Program-made: the position numbers and the translations under genes
The notes under the pieces: generated by a model
Told to the model about the DNA's origin: nothing
The model's input: only the letters and a program-made list of their open reading frames with translations
The model's database searches: none
NCBI RefSeq assembly: GCF_900142875.1
Contig: NZ_FRCK01000002.1
Span: 186,001 to 250,000, forward strand
From: Paracoccus solventivorans
GTDB taxonomy: Bacteria; Pseudomonadota; Alphaproteobacteria; Rhodobacterales; Rhodobacteraceae
DNA: 64,000 nucleotides
Direction: 5' to 3'
Part shown: positions 13,796-22,194 of the stretch, piece after piece
Layout: each line of letters begins with the position of its first letter
Position numbering within the stretch: the stretch's first letter is position 1

Positions 13796-14760
13796 CGCCA
13801 CGGCTGTCCGCTTCACCGCAGCCGGCGTGCTGACACAATGGCTGCCCGCGCTTCACCGCGGCCGGGCGTCTTCCGGACCGAATACACAGCCGCCGCGCCG
13901 CCGACATGCAGGCCCGCGCGCCTACCCCGGCTTGCGGCTTGGCCTCTTGCTCCAGGGTCGAGGTCATGAAGGGCAGCAACCGGGGTGGGGTGGCGGGCCC
14001 AGGACCTTTGCGACGTCGCAAGCAGGAGTTGCGTCACCCCGCGGCCAGTTCCTGCCGCCCCGCCGTTGGCCCGGTATTGCCCTGACACGACGGCGCTCGC
14101 TCACCGCAATGGAGTTCCGCGCACCTGCAACGCCAGCGGCACGTCGCCCTTATCCCCAACTCTTGACGCCAGCGCCGCTTAGCCTCGCGCCCGGCCGCAA
14201 GGGCGCCAACTCGCCGTTCTGGTCCAAATACCCCCTGCAACACTGCCAGAAGGACCTTTGCCGCCTGCTCTTGCCGCCCTCGCCGCTGGCCGGCATCGCT
14301 TCCGGCGCCACAGCGCCCACTTACCGCAGTAGAGCTTCTTTCCGGCTCCAATATAGCTGCAAGGCCAGCCGCACCTCCGTCGCCCGGCTGCAAGCGCGCC
14401 CACCTGCCGCTGTCGGGCTTCTTTCCGGTCCAAATACCCACTGCAACACTGCCAGAAGAACCTATGCCGCCAGCTCCTGTCGCCTCCACCGCTAGCTCGG
14501 GATCGCTCTGACGCCACAGCCCGCTCACCGCAGCGGAGCTTCTTTCCGGCTCCAACACATCTGCAATGCCAGCAGCACCTCCGTCGCCCTTGTCACCAAC
14601 TCTTGTCAGCGCCGCTCGCTCAGCCTCGCGGTTGGCCGCAAGCGCGCCCACTTTCTGCTACCGGGCTTCTTTCTGGTCCAAATACCCCCGCAACACCGCC
14701 AACAGGACCTTCGCCGCCGATTCTTGCCGCGAGGTCGCTCGTTCCGCCCGCGCCACTCGC
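13796..14760. repeat. Gene-free tandem repeat array (about 205-220-bp units of two related halves)
   Basis: No plausible coding sequence lies in this 1.1-kb gap. Three units begin at about 14100, 14320 and 14524, each opening CT(C/T)ACCGCA, then GGAG and a TTTCCGGCTCCAA block. A second half follows containing GGTCCAAATACCC (at about 14220, 14428 and 14676), CTGCAACACTGCC and AGGACCTTTGCCGCC. The half-units are themselves related. Read on the minus strand, each second half carries the genome-wide GTATTTGG-CCAGAAAGAAG motif. Decayed unit fragments precede 14100. Bases 14760-14899 show nothing further. Confidence 0.7.
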
Positions 14761-14899
14761 CACCCTCATGACCGTGTCGTCGCAACTGGCCACGCCACCT
14801 CCTGTTTCACGCAGCACCGCATCGCCTCCACCCCGCTGCCCCCGCGCGCCCGCACCGCTCCCTCTGGACACAGCCCGCGCAGTCCGGCATCCCGCGCAC

Positions 14900-15523
14900 A
14901 TGAGCAGCCAGCCCGCCCCCACCCCACCCGCGCCCCATCGCCACAGTGTCCTGGAGGATGCGCAGGGCATCGCCTTTGGCGGCGTGATGGCGGCATTCGG
15001 GGCGATGCTGCTGGGCAGCGCCGGGCTGATCACCGGGCAGCTGGCGGGGCTGGCGCTGCTGATCTCGAACGCGACGGATTACGGCTTCGGCCCGGTCTAT
15101 CTGGTACTGAGCCTGCCGTTCTACGGTTTCGGCTACCGCCGGCTGGGGGCGGGGTTCCTGATCCGAACCGTCCTAGCAGTGCTGCTGATGGTGGCGACCT
15201 CGATGGCGCTGCCGCGGCTGATCGGGTTTGACCACCTGCACCCCGGCGCGGCGGCGGTGCTGGCTGGGTTCGTGTCGGGCTCGGCGCTGCTGGCGCTGTT
15301 TCGCCACCGCACCAGCCTGGGGGGCATCGGCGCGGTGGCGCTGGATGTGCAGGACCGGTTCGGGATCCGCGCCGGCTGGGTGCAGATGGGGTTCGACGCG
15401 GCGCTGTTCGCCGCCGCCTTTGCCCTGATGCCGTGGCAGCGGGTGCTGTGGTCGGCGCTGGGGGCGGCGGTGCTGAACCTGGTGATCGCGATCAACCACC
15501 GCCGCGACCGCTATATCGTCTAG
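14900..15523 (+). CDS. YitT family membrane protein
   Basis: 207 aa with about five hydrophobic segments (about 22-45, 48-70, 84-105, 115-133, 157-190) and the order GxxFGxxxxAFGxxLLGSAGLITGQ...GPVYLVLSLPFYG...FLIRTVLAVLLMVATS expected of the YitT/DUF161 group. The biochemical role of this group is not established. The start codon at 14900 is the first ATG before the conserved part. The TAG stop is shared in a CTAG palindrome with the convergent ArsC-like gene. Confidence 0.82.
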   Translation: MSSQPAPTPPAPHRHSVLEDAQGIAFGGVMAAFGAMLLGSAGLITGQLAGLALLISNATDYGFGPVYLVLSLPFYGFGYRRLGAGFLIRTVLAVLLMVATSMALPRLIGFDHLHPGAAAVLAGFVSGSALLALFRHRTSLGGIGAVALDVQDRFGIRAGWVQMGFDAALFAAAFALMPWQRVLWSALGAAVLNLVIAINHRRDRYIV

Positions 15524-15867
15524 GCCTCGACCCCGAGCGCGCGCTTGACGTTGGCGGTCCAGCCCAGCAGCCGCTGGTCGCCCGCGACGATGGCCGGGCG
15601 CTTCATCACCGAGGGGCGCGCGCCCAGCATCGCCACCGGCTCTTCCGCGCGCTCTTCCTCGGACATGGCGCGCCAGGTGAGGCTGGCGCGGTTGACCAGC
15701 TTCGGCCCGAAATCAGCGACCAGCCGCGCGCGCTCGGCCTCGGACAGCGGCGCGGTCTTCACGTCGCGGAAATCCACCGTCCAGCCAGCGCCCTCCAGCG
15801 CCGCAATCGCCTTTTGGCAGGTCGAGCAATGCGCCAGACCATATATCTCCAACCGCTTGTCGCTCAT
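15520..15867 (-). CDS. ArsC/Spx family reductase-like protein
   Basis: A thioredoxin-like fold of 115 aa with the N-terminal redox pair HCSTC (C14 and C17), WTVDFRDVKTAPLS, and a late PSVMKRPAI segment carrying the cis-proline. It belongs to the arsenate-reductase-related family (Spx, YffB and ArsC relatives). The CxxC pair resembles YffB/Spx-type members more than a dedicated arsenate reductase, and no ars genes are adjacent. It overlaps the convergent YitT-like gene by 4 bases. The 15-base gap after DUF3422 suggests one operon. Confidence 0.85.
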   Translation of the reverse strand: MSDKRLEIYGLAHCSTCQKAIAALEGAGWTVDFRDVKTAPLSEAERARLVADFGPKLVNRASLTWRAMSEEERAEEPVAMLGARPSVMKRPAIVAGDQRLLGWTANVKRALGVEA

Positions 15868-15882
15868 CGCATATCCCTTGCG

Positions 15883-17223
15883 TCAAAGATCCCCGCGGCC
15901 GGAGCGATCCCCCGCCGCATCGTGAAGCCGGGCGCGCACCCGCCGCATCGCCGCCCAGACCGCCAGCACCACCAGCGGCGTGAGCACCGCGACCAACACC
16001 GCGCGGTCCACCCCGAACTCGCCGGCCAGGGGCGTCGCCGCATAGCCCAGCAGCCCCACGGCATAATAGCTGATCGCAAACACCGACAGCCCCTCGACCG
16101 TGTGCTGCAGCCGCAGCTGCAGGTCGGCGCGGCGGTCCATGCGTTCCAGCAGCGCCTGGTTCTGGCCGCTGCGCTGCACGTCGACGCGGGTGCGCAGCAG
16201 CTCGCCCGCGCGCGCCGCCCGGTCGACCAGCGCCGCCAGCCGCCGCTCGGCCGAGTGCACGGTGCGCATGGCGGGCTGATAGCGGCGCACCATGAACTCG
16301 GTCAGGGTCTGACGCCCCTGGAAACGGGTCTCGCGCAGGGTGGCGATGCGGTCGTGGACGATGGCCTCATAGGCGCGGGTGGCGCCAAAGCGGAACCCGT
16401 GCTGGGTCGCCGCGGATTCCAGCTGCTGCGCCAGGTCCAGAAGCTCCTGCAGCGCCGAATCGGGGCTGCCGCTGTCGTCGCCCAGCCGCTCGAGCAGGGT
16501 GGCGAGCCTCGTTTCCAGCGTGTTCATCGTTGCGGTCAGCGCCCGCACTCGCGGCAGGCCCAGCATCGACATGGCGCGATAGGTTTCCAGCTCCAGCAGC
16601 CGCTGCACGATGCGGCCGATGCGCCCGGCGCCGACATCGGGGGCGACGAATACCGCAAAACGCATCCAGCCGGCCGGATCGACGCGGAAATCGGTGGCGG
16701 CGACCCCGGCCCCGTCCAGCACCTGCACCGCGACCAGCCCGTCGGCGGCGAACCACTGCCCCAGCAGCGGGGTGATCGCGGCCGGATCCTCGGGCATCGG
16801 CAGCACCTGCACGATCGCCGCCGCCACCCGCCGCCCGGGGGCGCGGGCCTGCCATTCGTCGGGAAACAGCTCGGCCAGCGCCGGATCGAAGGGCCGATGC
16901 GGCCGGCCGGGCGAGAAGCTGGCGTAGCTGACGAACTCGCTGTGGCTTTCCCAGCGCAGCTCGTGCCGGCCCAGCTGGGCGGCGTAATGCCCGGCCTCTG
17001 GCGGCGGCGCGGGGGCGCCGTGGCGCGCCACCAGCTCGGCCAGATGCGCCAGATCGACGCTGCGGTCGCGGCTGGCGGCGTCGCGCGGTTCCTTGAACGC
17101 GACATAGACCGCGGTGCAGGGCACGTTCAGCCGCGGCGAGGGGCGGGCGTGCAGCTCGTTCACCATCTCGTAGCGCAGCGGGTGGTCCAGCGGGCTCGGG
17201 GTGCGGGGCGGGTGCTTTTCCAT
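15883..17223 (-). CDS. DUF3422 family inner-membrane protein
   Basis: The opening DHPLRYEMVNELHARPSPRL and HSEFVSYASFSPG are characteristic of DUF3422. The long cytoplasmic part (about residues 1-380) has predicted coiled-coil character around LQELLDLAQQLESAATQ and RLAALVDRAARAGELLRTR. Two C-terminal transmembrane segments follow (VFAISYYAVGLLGYAATPLA and AVLVAVLTPLVVLAVWAAM). The organisation resembles a CorA-like two-helix anchor, but function is unknown. Followed closely by the ArsC-like gene. Confidence 0.85.
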   Translation of the reverse strand: MEKHPPRTPSPLDHPLRYEMVNELHARPSPRLNVPCTAVYVAFKEPRDAASRDRSVDLAHLAELVARHGAPAPPPEAGHYAAQLGRHELRWESHSEFVSYASFSPGRPHRPFDPALAELFPDEWQARAPGRRVAAAIVQVLPMPEDPAAITPLLGQWFAADGLVAVQVLDGAGVAATDFRVDPAGWMRFAVFVAPDVGAGRIGRIVQRLLELETYRAMSMLGLPRVRALTATMNTLETRLATLLERLGDDSGSPDSALQELLDLAQQLESAATQHGFRFGATRAYEAIVHDRIATLRETRFQGRQTLTEFMVRRYQPAMRTVHSAERRLAALVDRAARAGELLRTRVDVQRSGQNQALLERMDRRADLQLRLQHTVEGLSVFAISYYAVGLLGYAATPLAGEFGVDRAVLVAVLTPLVVLAVWAAMRRVRARLHDAAGDRSGRGDL

Positions 17224-17390
17224 GCCCCGACATCAACCCGCAAACCGCCGCCCGCGCAAGCGCTTCGCGGCGCCGGACCCGCCGGCCATTCCCCGCCGCC
17301 GGCCCGCCGCTGAGCCCATCGTGATCGCCGCCCCGGTTGTCCCAAGCCGTCTGCTGCGGCAAGATCGGGGCAATAATCACGGGACAGATC

Positions 17391-17900
17391 ATGAGACCCT
17401 CGTTCAGACTGCCGATCGCGGCGATGCTGCTGGCGCTGGCGACGTCCTGCGCGCCCAGCAAGTTCAAGAGCTATGACGGCCCTCCGGTAACCCAGATCGT
17501 GGTGAACAAATCGGCGCGGCAGATGCTGTTCTTCAGCGGGTCGAGCGTGATCGCGGCCTATAATGTCGGGCTGGGGAACGAGCCGGTGGGCCACAAGCAG
17601 TTCTCGGGCGACGGCAAGACCCCCGAGGGGCTGTATTACATCGACCGCCGCAACCCCGACAGCAAGTATCACCTGTCGCTGGGGATCTCTTACCCCAACC
17701 CGCAGGATGCCGGTTTCGCGCTGACGCAGGGGCAGGACCCGGGCGGCGACATCTTCATCCACGGCTGGGGCCCCGAGGGCCGGGCGCTGGCGCCCCACAA
17801 GCGCGACTGGACCGCCGGCTGCATCGCGGTGAACGACGACCAGATCGAGGATATCTATGCCATGGTCCGCGACGGCACCCCGGTGCTGATCACCCCCTGA
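17391..17900 (+). CDS. L,D-transpeptidase family lipoprotein (YkuD domain)
   Basis: A signal sequence ends LATSCAPS (lipidated C20), placing a YkuD domain in the periplasm. The catalytic region has FIHGWGPEG and, later, RDWTAGCIAVND with the nucleophile Cys. The common SHGCIR motif is replaced by TAGCIA, a form found in YafK-like members. Such enzymes cross-link peptidoglycan or cleave or attach envelope lipoproteins; which applies is unknown. Start chosen at 17391 for the signal peptide. It is divergent from DUF3422. Confidence 0.85.
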   Translation: MRPSFRLPIAAMLLALATSCAPSKFKSYDGPPVTQIVVNKSARQMLFFSGSSVIAAYNVGLGNEPVGHKQFSGDGKTPEGLYYIDRRNPDSKYHLSLGISYPNPQDAGFALTQGQDPGGDIFIHGWGPEGRALAPHKRDWTAGCIAVNDDQIEDIYAMVRDGTPVLITP

Positions 17901-17989
17901 GACGCCGCAAGCAAGAGCCCCCACCGACCACGGCTCTCTCGCCCTGCCCAAGGGTCCGCGCCCCTGAGCGCCGCGCTCCCCCTTGGCCC

Positions 17990-18045
17990 TTCGGGCGGTT
18001 GAAAATATCCCGGGGTCCGGGGCAGAGCCCCGGTCCCGCGCCTCA
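17990..18045 (-). repeat. 3'-end signature module (hairpin plus GGGATATTTTC)
   Basis: On the minus strand CCGGGGCTCTGCCCCGG is followed by ACCCCGGGATATTTTC and a CCGCCCGAAG end. It is a minimal version of the module without the larger stacked hairpins, located beyond the pntB terminator. Confidence 0.5.
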
Positions 18046-18062
18046 AACCCTCCGCCGTTTCC

Positions 18063-18090
18063 AATAAAAAACCCCCGCCGAAGCGGGGGT
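18063..18090 (-). terminator. Intrinsic terminator of pntAB
   Basis: Arms ACCCCCGC and GCGGGGGT with a TTCG loop, followed on the minus strand by TTTTTTATT. In the other direction the run TTTCC follows, so it could also stop transcription from the L,D-transpeptidase gene. Confidence 0.9.
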
Positions 18091-18115
18091 TTCCTGTTTC
18101 CAGCCGCCGCCGGTC

Positions 18116-19624
18116 TCAGTCGATCATCGGCAGCAGCGCGTCGATGGACTTCTTGGCGTCGCCGTAGAACATCCGCGTGTTTTCCTTGTAGAACAGCGGG
18201 TTCTCGATGCCGGAATAGCCGGTGCCCTGGCCGCGTTTCGACACGAACACCTGCTTGGCCTTCCACACCTCCAGCACCGGCATCCCGGCGATGGGGCTGT
18301 TCGGGTCCTCTTGTGCCGCCGGGTTCACGATGTCGTTCGAGCCGATGACGATCGCCACGTCGGTCGAAGGGAAGTCCTCGTTGATCTCGTCCATTTCCAG
18401 CACGATGTCATAGGGGACCTTGGCCTCGGCCAGCAGCACGTTCATGTGCCCGGGCAGGCGGCCGGCGACCGGGTGGATGGCGAAACGCACCTCTTTGCCG
18501 GCGGCGCGCAGCTTGCGGGTCAGCTCGCTGACCGACTGCTGGGCCTGTGCCACCGCCATGCCGTAGCCGGGGACGATGATGACGCTGTCGGCCTCGTTCA
18601 GGGCCGCGGCCACGCCGTCGGCGTCGATGGCGATCTGTTCGCCCTCGATCTCCATCGCGGGGCCGGCCTCGCCGCCGAAGCCGCCCAGGATCACGCTGAT
18701 GAACGAGCGGTTCATCGCCTTGCACATGATGTAGGACAGGATCGCACCCGAAGAGCCGACCAGCGCCCCGGTCACGATCAGCAGGTCGTTCGACAGCGTG
18801 AAGCCGATCATCGCCGCCGCCCAGCCGGAATAGCTGTTCAGCATCGACACCACCACCGGCATGTCGGCGCCGCCGATGCCCATGATCAGGTGCCAGCCGA
18901 TGAAGCCCGCGATCACCGCAAGGATCAGCAGCCACAGCACCGCCGGGCCCCAGCCGGTGACGTAAAGGATGGTCAGCAGCAGCGACAGCAGCGCCGCCGT
19001 CAGGTTCAGCATGTGCCCGCCCGGCAGCTTCTTCGGCTTGCCGTCGATCTTGCCGGCCAGCTTGCCGTAGGCCACGACCGAGCCGGTAAAGGTGACCGCG
19101 CCGATGAAGATGCCCAGCGCCACCTCGATCTTGAGCATGGCGATCTCGGCCGGGGTCTTCTGCGCCAGCATCGCGGCAAAGCCGCCGAAGCCCTCGGCCA
19201 CGCCCTCGGCCCGGGCGCGGATCACCCGGCCCAGCTCAAGCTGCGCGTTCAGGCCGATGAACACGGCGGCAAGCCCGACCAGGCTGTGCATCGCGGCGAT
19301 CAGCTGCGGCATCTCGGTCATCTGCACGCGGGTGGCCAGCACCCAGCCGCCGGCGCCGCCGATGGCCAGCATGATGACCGTCAGCCACCAGTTGGCCGAG
19401 GCCGGGCCGAACAGCGTCGCCAGCACCGCCAGCGCCATGCCGACGATGCCGTACCAGACCGCGCGCTTGGCGCTTTCCTGGCCGGACAGCCCGCCCAGCG
19501 ACAGGATGAACAGGACCGCGGCGACGACATAGGCCGCGGTGGTGAAGCCGTAGGCCGGCAGCACGTCCAGGACGACGTTCAGGGGCGCGGCGGGGGCGGT
19601 GGTGATCACGGTATTCTCCATCAT
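18116..19624 (-). CDS. pntB: NAD(P) transhydrogenase subunit beta
   Basis: The beta subunit of the proton-translocating transhydrogenase, which uses proton-motive force to make NADPH from NADH. The N-terminal half is a multi-helix membrane domain (nine or so helices to about residue 280). The C-terminal domain III binds NADP(H), with [33 protein letters not shown]-type [22 protein letters not shown] and [17 protein letters not shown]. At 502 aa it is slightly longer than typical. The start is one of two adjacent ATGs (19624 or 19621). Six bases separate it from pntA; an intrinsic terminator follows. Confidence 0.96.
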   Translation of the reverse strand: MMENTVITTAPAAPLNVVLDVLPAYGFTTAAYVVAAVLFILSLGGLSGQESAKRAVWYGIVGMALAVLATLFGPASANWWLTVIMLAIGGAGGWVLATRVQMTEMPQLIAAMHSLVGLAAVFIGLNAQLELGRVIRARAEGVAEGFGGFAAMLAQKTPAEIAMLKIEVALGIFIGAVTFTGSVVAYGKLAGKIDGKPKKLPGGHMLNLTAALLSLLLTILYVTGWGPAVLWLLILAVIAGFIGWHLIMGIGGADMPVVVSMLNSYSGWAAAMIGFTLSNDLLIVTGALVGSSGAILSYIMCKAMNRSFISVILGGFGGEAGPAMEIEGEQIAIDADGVAAALNEADSVIIVPGYGMAVAQAQQSVSELTRKLRAAGKEVRFAIHPVAGRLPGHMNVLLAEAKVPYDIVLEMDEINEDFPSTDVAIVIGSNDIVNPAAQEDPNSPIAGMPVLEVWKAKQVFVSKRGQGTGYSGIENPLFYKENTRMFYGDAKKSIDALLPMID

Positions 19625-19630
19625 CGACCC

Positions 19631-21205
19631 TTACGACTTCTGGAACATGGCGAGCATCCGGCGCGTGACCAGGAAGCCCCCGAAGATGTTGACGCCGGTC
19701 ATCAGCACCGACAGCGCCGCCAGGATGATCACCCAGGCCGAGCCCGAGCCGATCTGCAGCAGCGCCCCCAGGATCACGATCGACGAGATCGCGTTGGTGA
19801 CCGCCATCAGCGGCGTGTGCAGCGAATGCGCGACGTTCCAGATCACCTGGAAACCGATGAACACCGCCAGCACGAAGACGATGAAATGCTGCAGGAACGA
19901 CGCCGGCGCGAACAGCCCGGCCAGCGCCATCACTGCGCCGCCGGCGACCAGCAGCGTCACCTGGTTGCGGGTCTGCTGGCGGAAGGCTGCGTGTTCCGCG
20001 GCCCTGCGTTCCTCGGGCGTCGGCTCCTTGACCTTCTCGCGCGGCTTCTGCGCGGCGATCGCCTGCACCGTGGGGGGGGGCGGCGGCCAGGTGATGTCGT
20101 GGTCGCGGGTGATGGTGGCCCCGCGGATCACGTCGTCGTCCATGTCGTGGACCAGCGCGCCGTCCTTGGCCGGCGTCAGGTCGGCCAGCATGTGGCGCAC
20201 GTTGTTGCCGTAAAGCTCGGAGGCCTGCGCCCCCATGCGCGAGGGGAAGTCGGTATAGCCGATGACGGTGACGCCGTTCTCGGTCACGATCTTCTCGTCC
20301 GGGACGGTCAGGTCGCAGTTGCCGCCGCGCTCGGCGGCCAGGTCGACGATGACCGAGCCGGGCTTCATCGCCTCGACCATGTCGGCGGTCCACAGCTTCG
20401 GCGCGGGCCGGCCGGGGATCAGCGCGGTGGTGATCACGATGTCCATCTCGGGCGCCAGCTCGCGGAACTTTTCCAGCTGCTTGGCCAGGAACTCGGGCGA
20501 CGATGGCGCGGCATAGCCGCCGGTCGCGGCCCCGTCCTGCACCTGGTCGGTGAAGTCGAGATACACGAACTCGGCGCCCATCGATTCGATCTGCTCGGCC
20601 ACCTCGGGGCGCACGTCGAAGGCATAGACCTGCGCGCCCAGGCTGGTCGCGGCGCCGATCGCGGCCAGACCGGCCACGCCCGCACCCACCACCAGCACCT
20701 TGGCCGGCGGCACCTTGCCCGCCGCCGTCACCTGCCCGGTGAAGAAGCGGCCGAAGTTGTTCGCCGCCTCGATCACCGCGCGGTACCCGGCGATATTGGC
20801 CATCGAGGACAGCGCGTCCATTTTCTGCGCCCGCGAAATCCGCGGCACCATGTCCATGGCGATGGCGTCGACGCCCCGCGCCCGCGCCTGTTCCAGCAGC
20901 TCCGAGTTCTGCCCGGGATAGAAGAACGAGATCAGCGTCTGCCCCTCGCGCATCGCCGCCAGCTCGTCCTCGGTCGGGGGCCGCACCTTGGCGACCACAT
21001 CCACCGCCGCCAGCAGCGCCGCGGCGGTGGGATGCACGATCACCCCCGCCCGCTCATAGGCCGCGTCCGAAAACCCGGACCGCGCCCCGGCGCCGGATTC
21101 GACGTGAACCTCGTGCCCGAGCTTCTGCAGATGCCCCGCAGACGACGGAGTGACGGCTACCCGCGCCTCTCCCTCGAAAATCTCCTTCAACGCGCCAATT
21201 CTCAC
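19631..21205 (-). CDS. pntA: NAD(P) transhydrogenase subunit alpha (fused form)
   Basis: Residues 1-380 form the alanine-dehydrogenase-like NAD(H)-binding domain I ([47 protein letters not shown] segment). A Lys/Pro/Glu linker leads to four C-terminal membrane helices (about 415-520). One 524-aa chain carries what are two subunits (PntAA and PntAB) in Rhodospirillum, so this is the E. coli-like fused arrangement. GTG start at 21205. Transcribed from the promoter at 21240-21268. Confidence 0.95.
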   Translation of the reverse strand: MRIGALKEIFEGEARVAVTPSSAGHLQKLGHEVHVESGAGARSGFSDAAYERAGVIVHPTAAALLAAVDVVAKVRPPTEDELAAMREGQTLISFFYPGQNSELLEQARARGVDAIAMDMVPRISRAQKMDALSSMANIAGYRAVIEAANNFGRFFTGQVTAAGKVPPAKVLVVGAGVAGLAAIGAATSLGAQVYAFDVRPEVAEQIESMGAEFVYLDFTDQVQDGAATGGYAAPSSPEFLAKQLEKFRELAPEMDIVITTALIPGRPAPKLWTADMVEAMKPGSVIVDLAAERGGNCDLTVPDEKIVTENGVTVIGYTDFPSRMGAQASELYGNNVRHMLADLTPAKDGALVHDMDDDVIRGATITRDHDITWPPPPPTVQAIAAQKPREKVKEPTPEERRAAEHAAFRQQTRNQVTLLVAGGAVMALAGLFAPASFLQHFIVFVLAVFIGFQVIWNVAHSLHTPLMAVTNAISSIVILGALLQIGSGSAWVIILAALSVLMTGVNIFGGFLVTRRMLAMFQKS

Positions 21206-21239
21206 CGGGCCCGCCCCCCTTTGTCCGTTGCTGCACCTG

Positions 21240-21268
21240 CATTAGCACCGCGTTTCGGACTTTCACAA
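21240..21268 (-). promoter_or_regulatory. Promoter of pntAB
   Basis: Minus strand TTGTGA and CTAATG separated by 17 bases, about 35 bases before the pntA GTG. Confidence 0.55.
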
Positions 21269-21312
21269 GCCTGAGAGCGGGGCAGTCGCCATACGCGCAC
21301 GCGCGAGGACGG

Positions 21313-21342
21313 CAAAAAACCGCCGCGCTGGGGGCGCGGCGG
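21313..21342 (-). terminator. Intrinsic terminator of the low-complexity membrane protein gene
   Basis: Arms CCGCCGCGC and GCGCGGCGG are followed on the minus strand by TTTTTTGCC, about 75 bases after the stop codon at 21419. Confidence 0.85.
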
Positions 21343-21418
21343 TCGGATGGCCCTGGGGCCGGTCGGTGGGTGCCGGGGCGAGGGATGACCCCGGCACCCG
21401 AGCGGCCGCAAAGGACCG

Positions 21419-22036
21419 TCAGTTCGTGGCGGGCGGGACCACCGTGCCCGGGGTGGTGGTGGTGTCGGTCGCGGAATCGGCGGCGGCATCGGCGGCCGCG
21501 TCGGCGGCAGCCTCGGCCTCGGCCGCGGCATCCTCGGCGGCGTCGGCCGCGGCTTCGGCGTCATCCACCGCGGTCTCGGCCTCGGTCGCGGCAGAGTCGG
21601 CGCCGGTCACGGGCGCGGTGTCGGTCGCCGCCGGCGCGGTATCCGTGGTGGTGTCGGTCGCCGTATCGGCCGCGGGCTCTTCCACCGGCACCTCGGTGGT
21701 GGTGGTTTCGGTGGTGGTGTCGGCCGGTGCGGTCACTGCCGGGGCGGTGGTGGTGGTGGCCGGGGCGGTGTCGGTCTCGGGCGTGGTCACCGTGGTGGTG
21801 GTCGTGGTGGTGTCCCCCGCGGTGTCGGTGTCGTTGCCCATGAAGTTCGACAGCAGCCACCAGGCCAGCGCCAGGGCCAGCAGGATCCCGATGATCAGCG
21901 GCAGCGGCGAGGCTTTCTTCTCGACCGGCTCGACATAGGTTTCGTTCACGGCGGTGGTGCGACCGGCCGGATCCACGGGACGGTGCGGGTCGGTGGCATC
22001 GGTGCGGCGCGGATCGTTGGGGTCGTAGTTGGCCAT
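21419..22036 (-). CDS. Single-pass membrane protein with Thr/Ala/Asp-rich tail
   Basis: 205 aa. A short hydrophilic N-terminus (DPNDPRRTDATDPHRP) leads to one transmembrane segment (PLPLIIGILLALALAWWLL, about 51-70). About 130 residues of low-complexity sequence follow: a Thr-rich part (TTTTTTTVTTPETD) and an Ala/Asp/Glu-rich part (EAAADAAEDAAAEAEAAADA), both acidic. No family recognised. The ATG at 22036 is preceded by AAGGAG at good spacing. It has its own terminator and is divergent from pepN. The repetitive codons may expand and contract. Confidence 0.75.
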   Translation of the reverse strand: MANYDPNDPRRTDATDPHRPVDPAGRTTAVNETYVEPVEKKASPLPLIIGILLALALAWWLLSNFMGNDTDTAGDTTTTTTTVTTPETDTAPATTTTAPAVTAPADTTTETTTTEVPVEEPAADTATDTTTDTAPAATDTAPVTGADSAATEAETAVDDAEAAADAAEDAAAEAEAAADAAADAAADSATDTTTTPGTVVPPATN

Positions 22037-22194
22037 GTGTGTGACTCCTTGAAGCTGTTCGGTATTTCGGGACCGGTTCTGCCGCGCCGTCATAGACGAG
22101 GACAGCCCGGGTTGCGACCCCGTAATCCTGCGCTTAACACTCTGCTTCGACACAAGTTCCCCGGTTCGAACATATTTCCCCAGCGGAGGCAGAA

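Noticed and set aside
13796..14760. Regular repeats suggesting a CRISPR array
   Set aside because: Units are about 100-220 bp, imperfect and lack unique spacers of constant length; no cas gene is present.
18311..21274. 987-codon plus-strand frame opposite pntAB
   Set aside because: Antisense shadow of two certain genes, low-complexity composition, no family match.
22150..22194. GGTTCGAAC upstream of pepN as part of a tRNA
   Set aside because: No flanking cloverleaf pairing; it is an isolated match.
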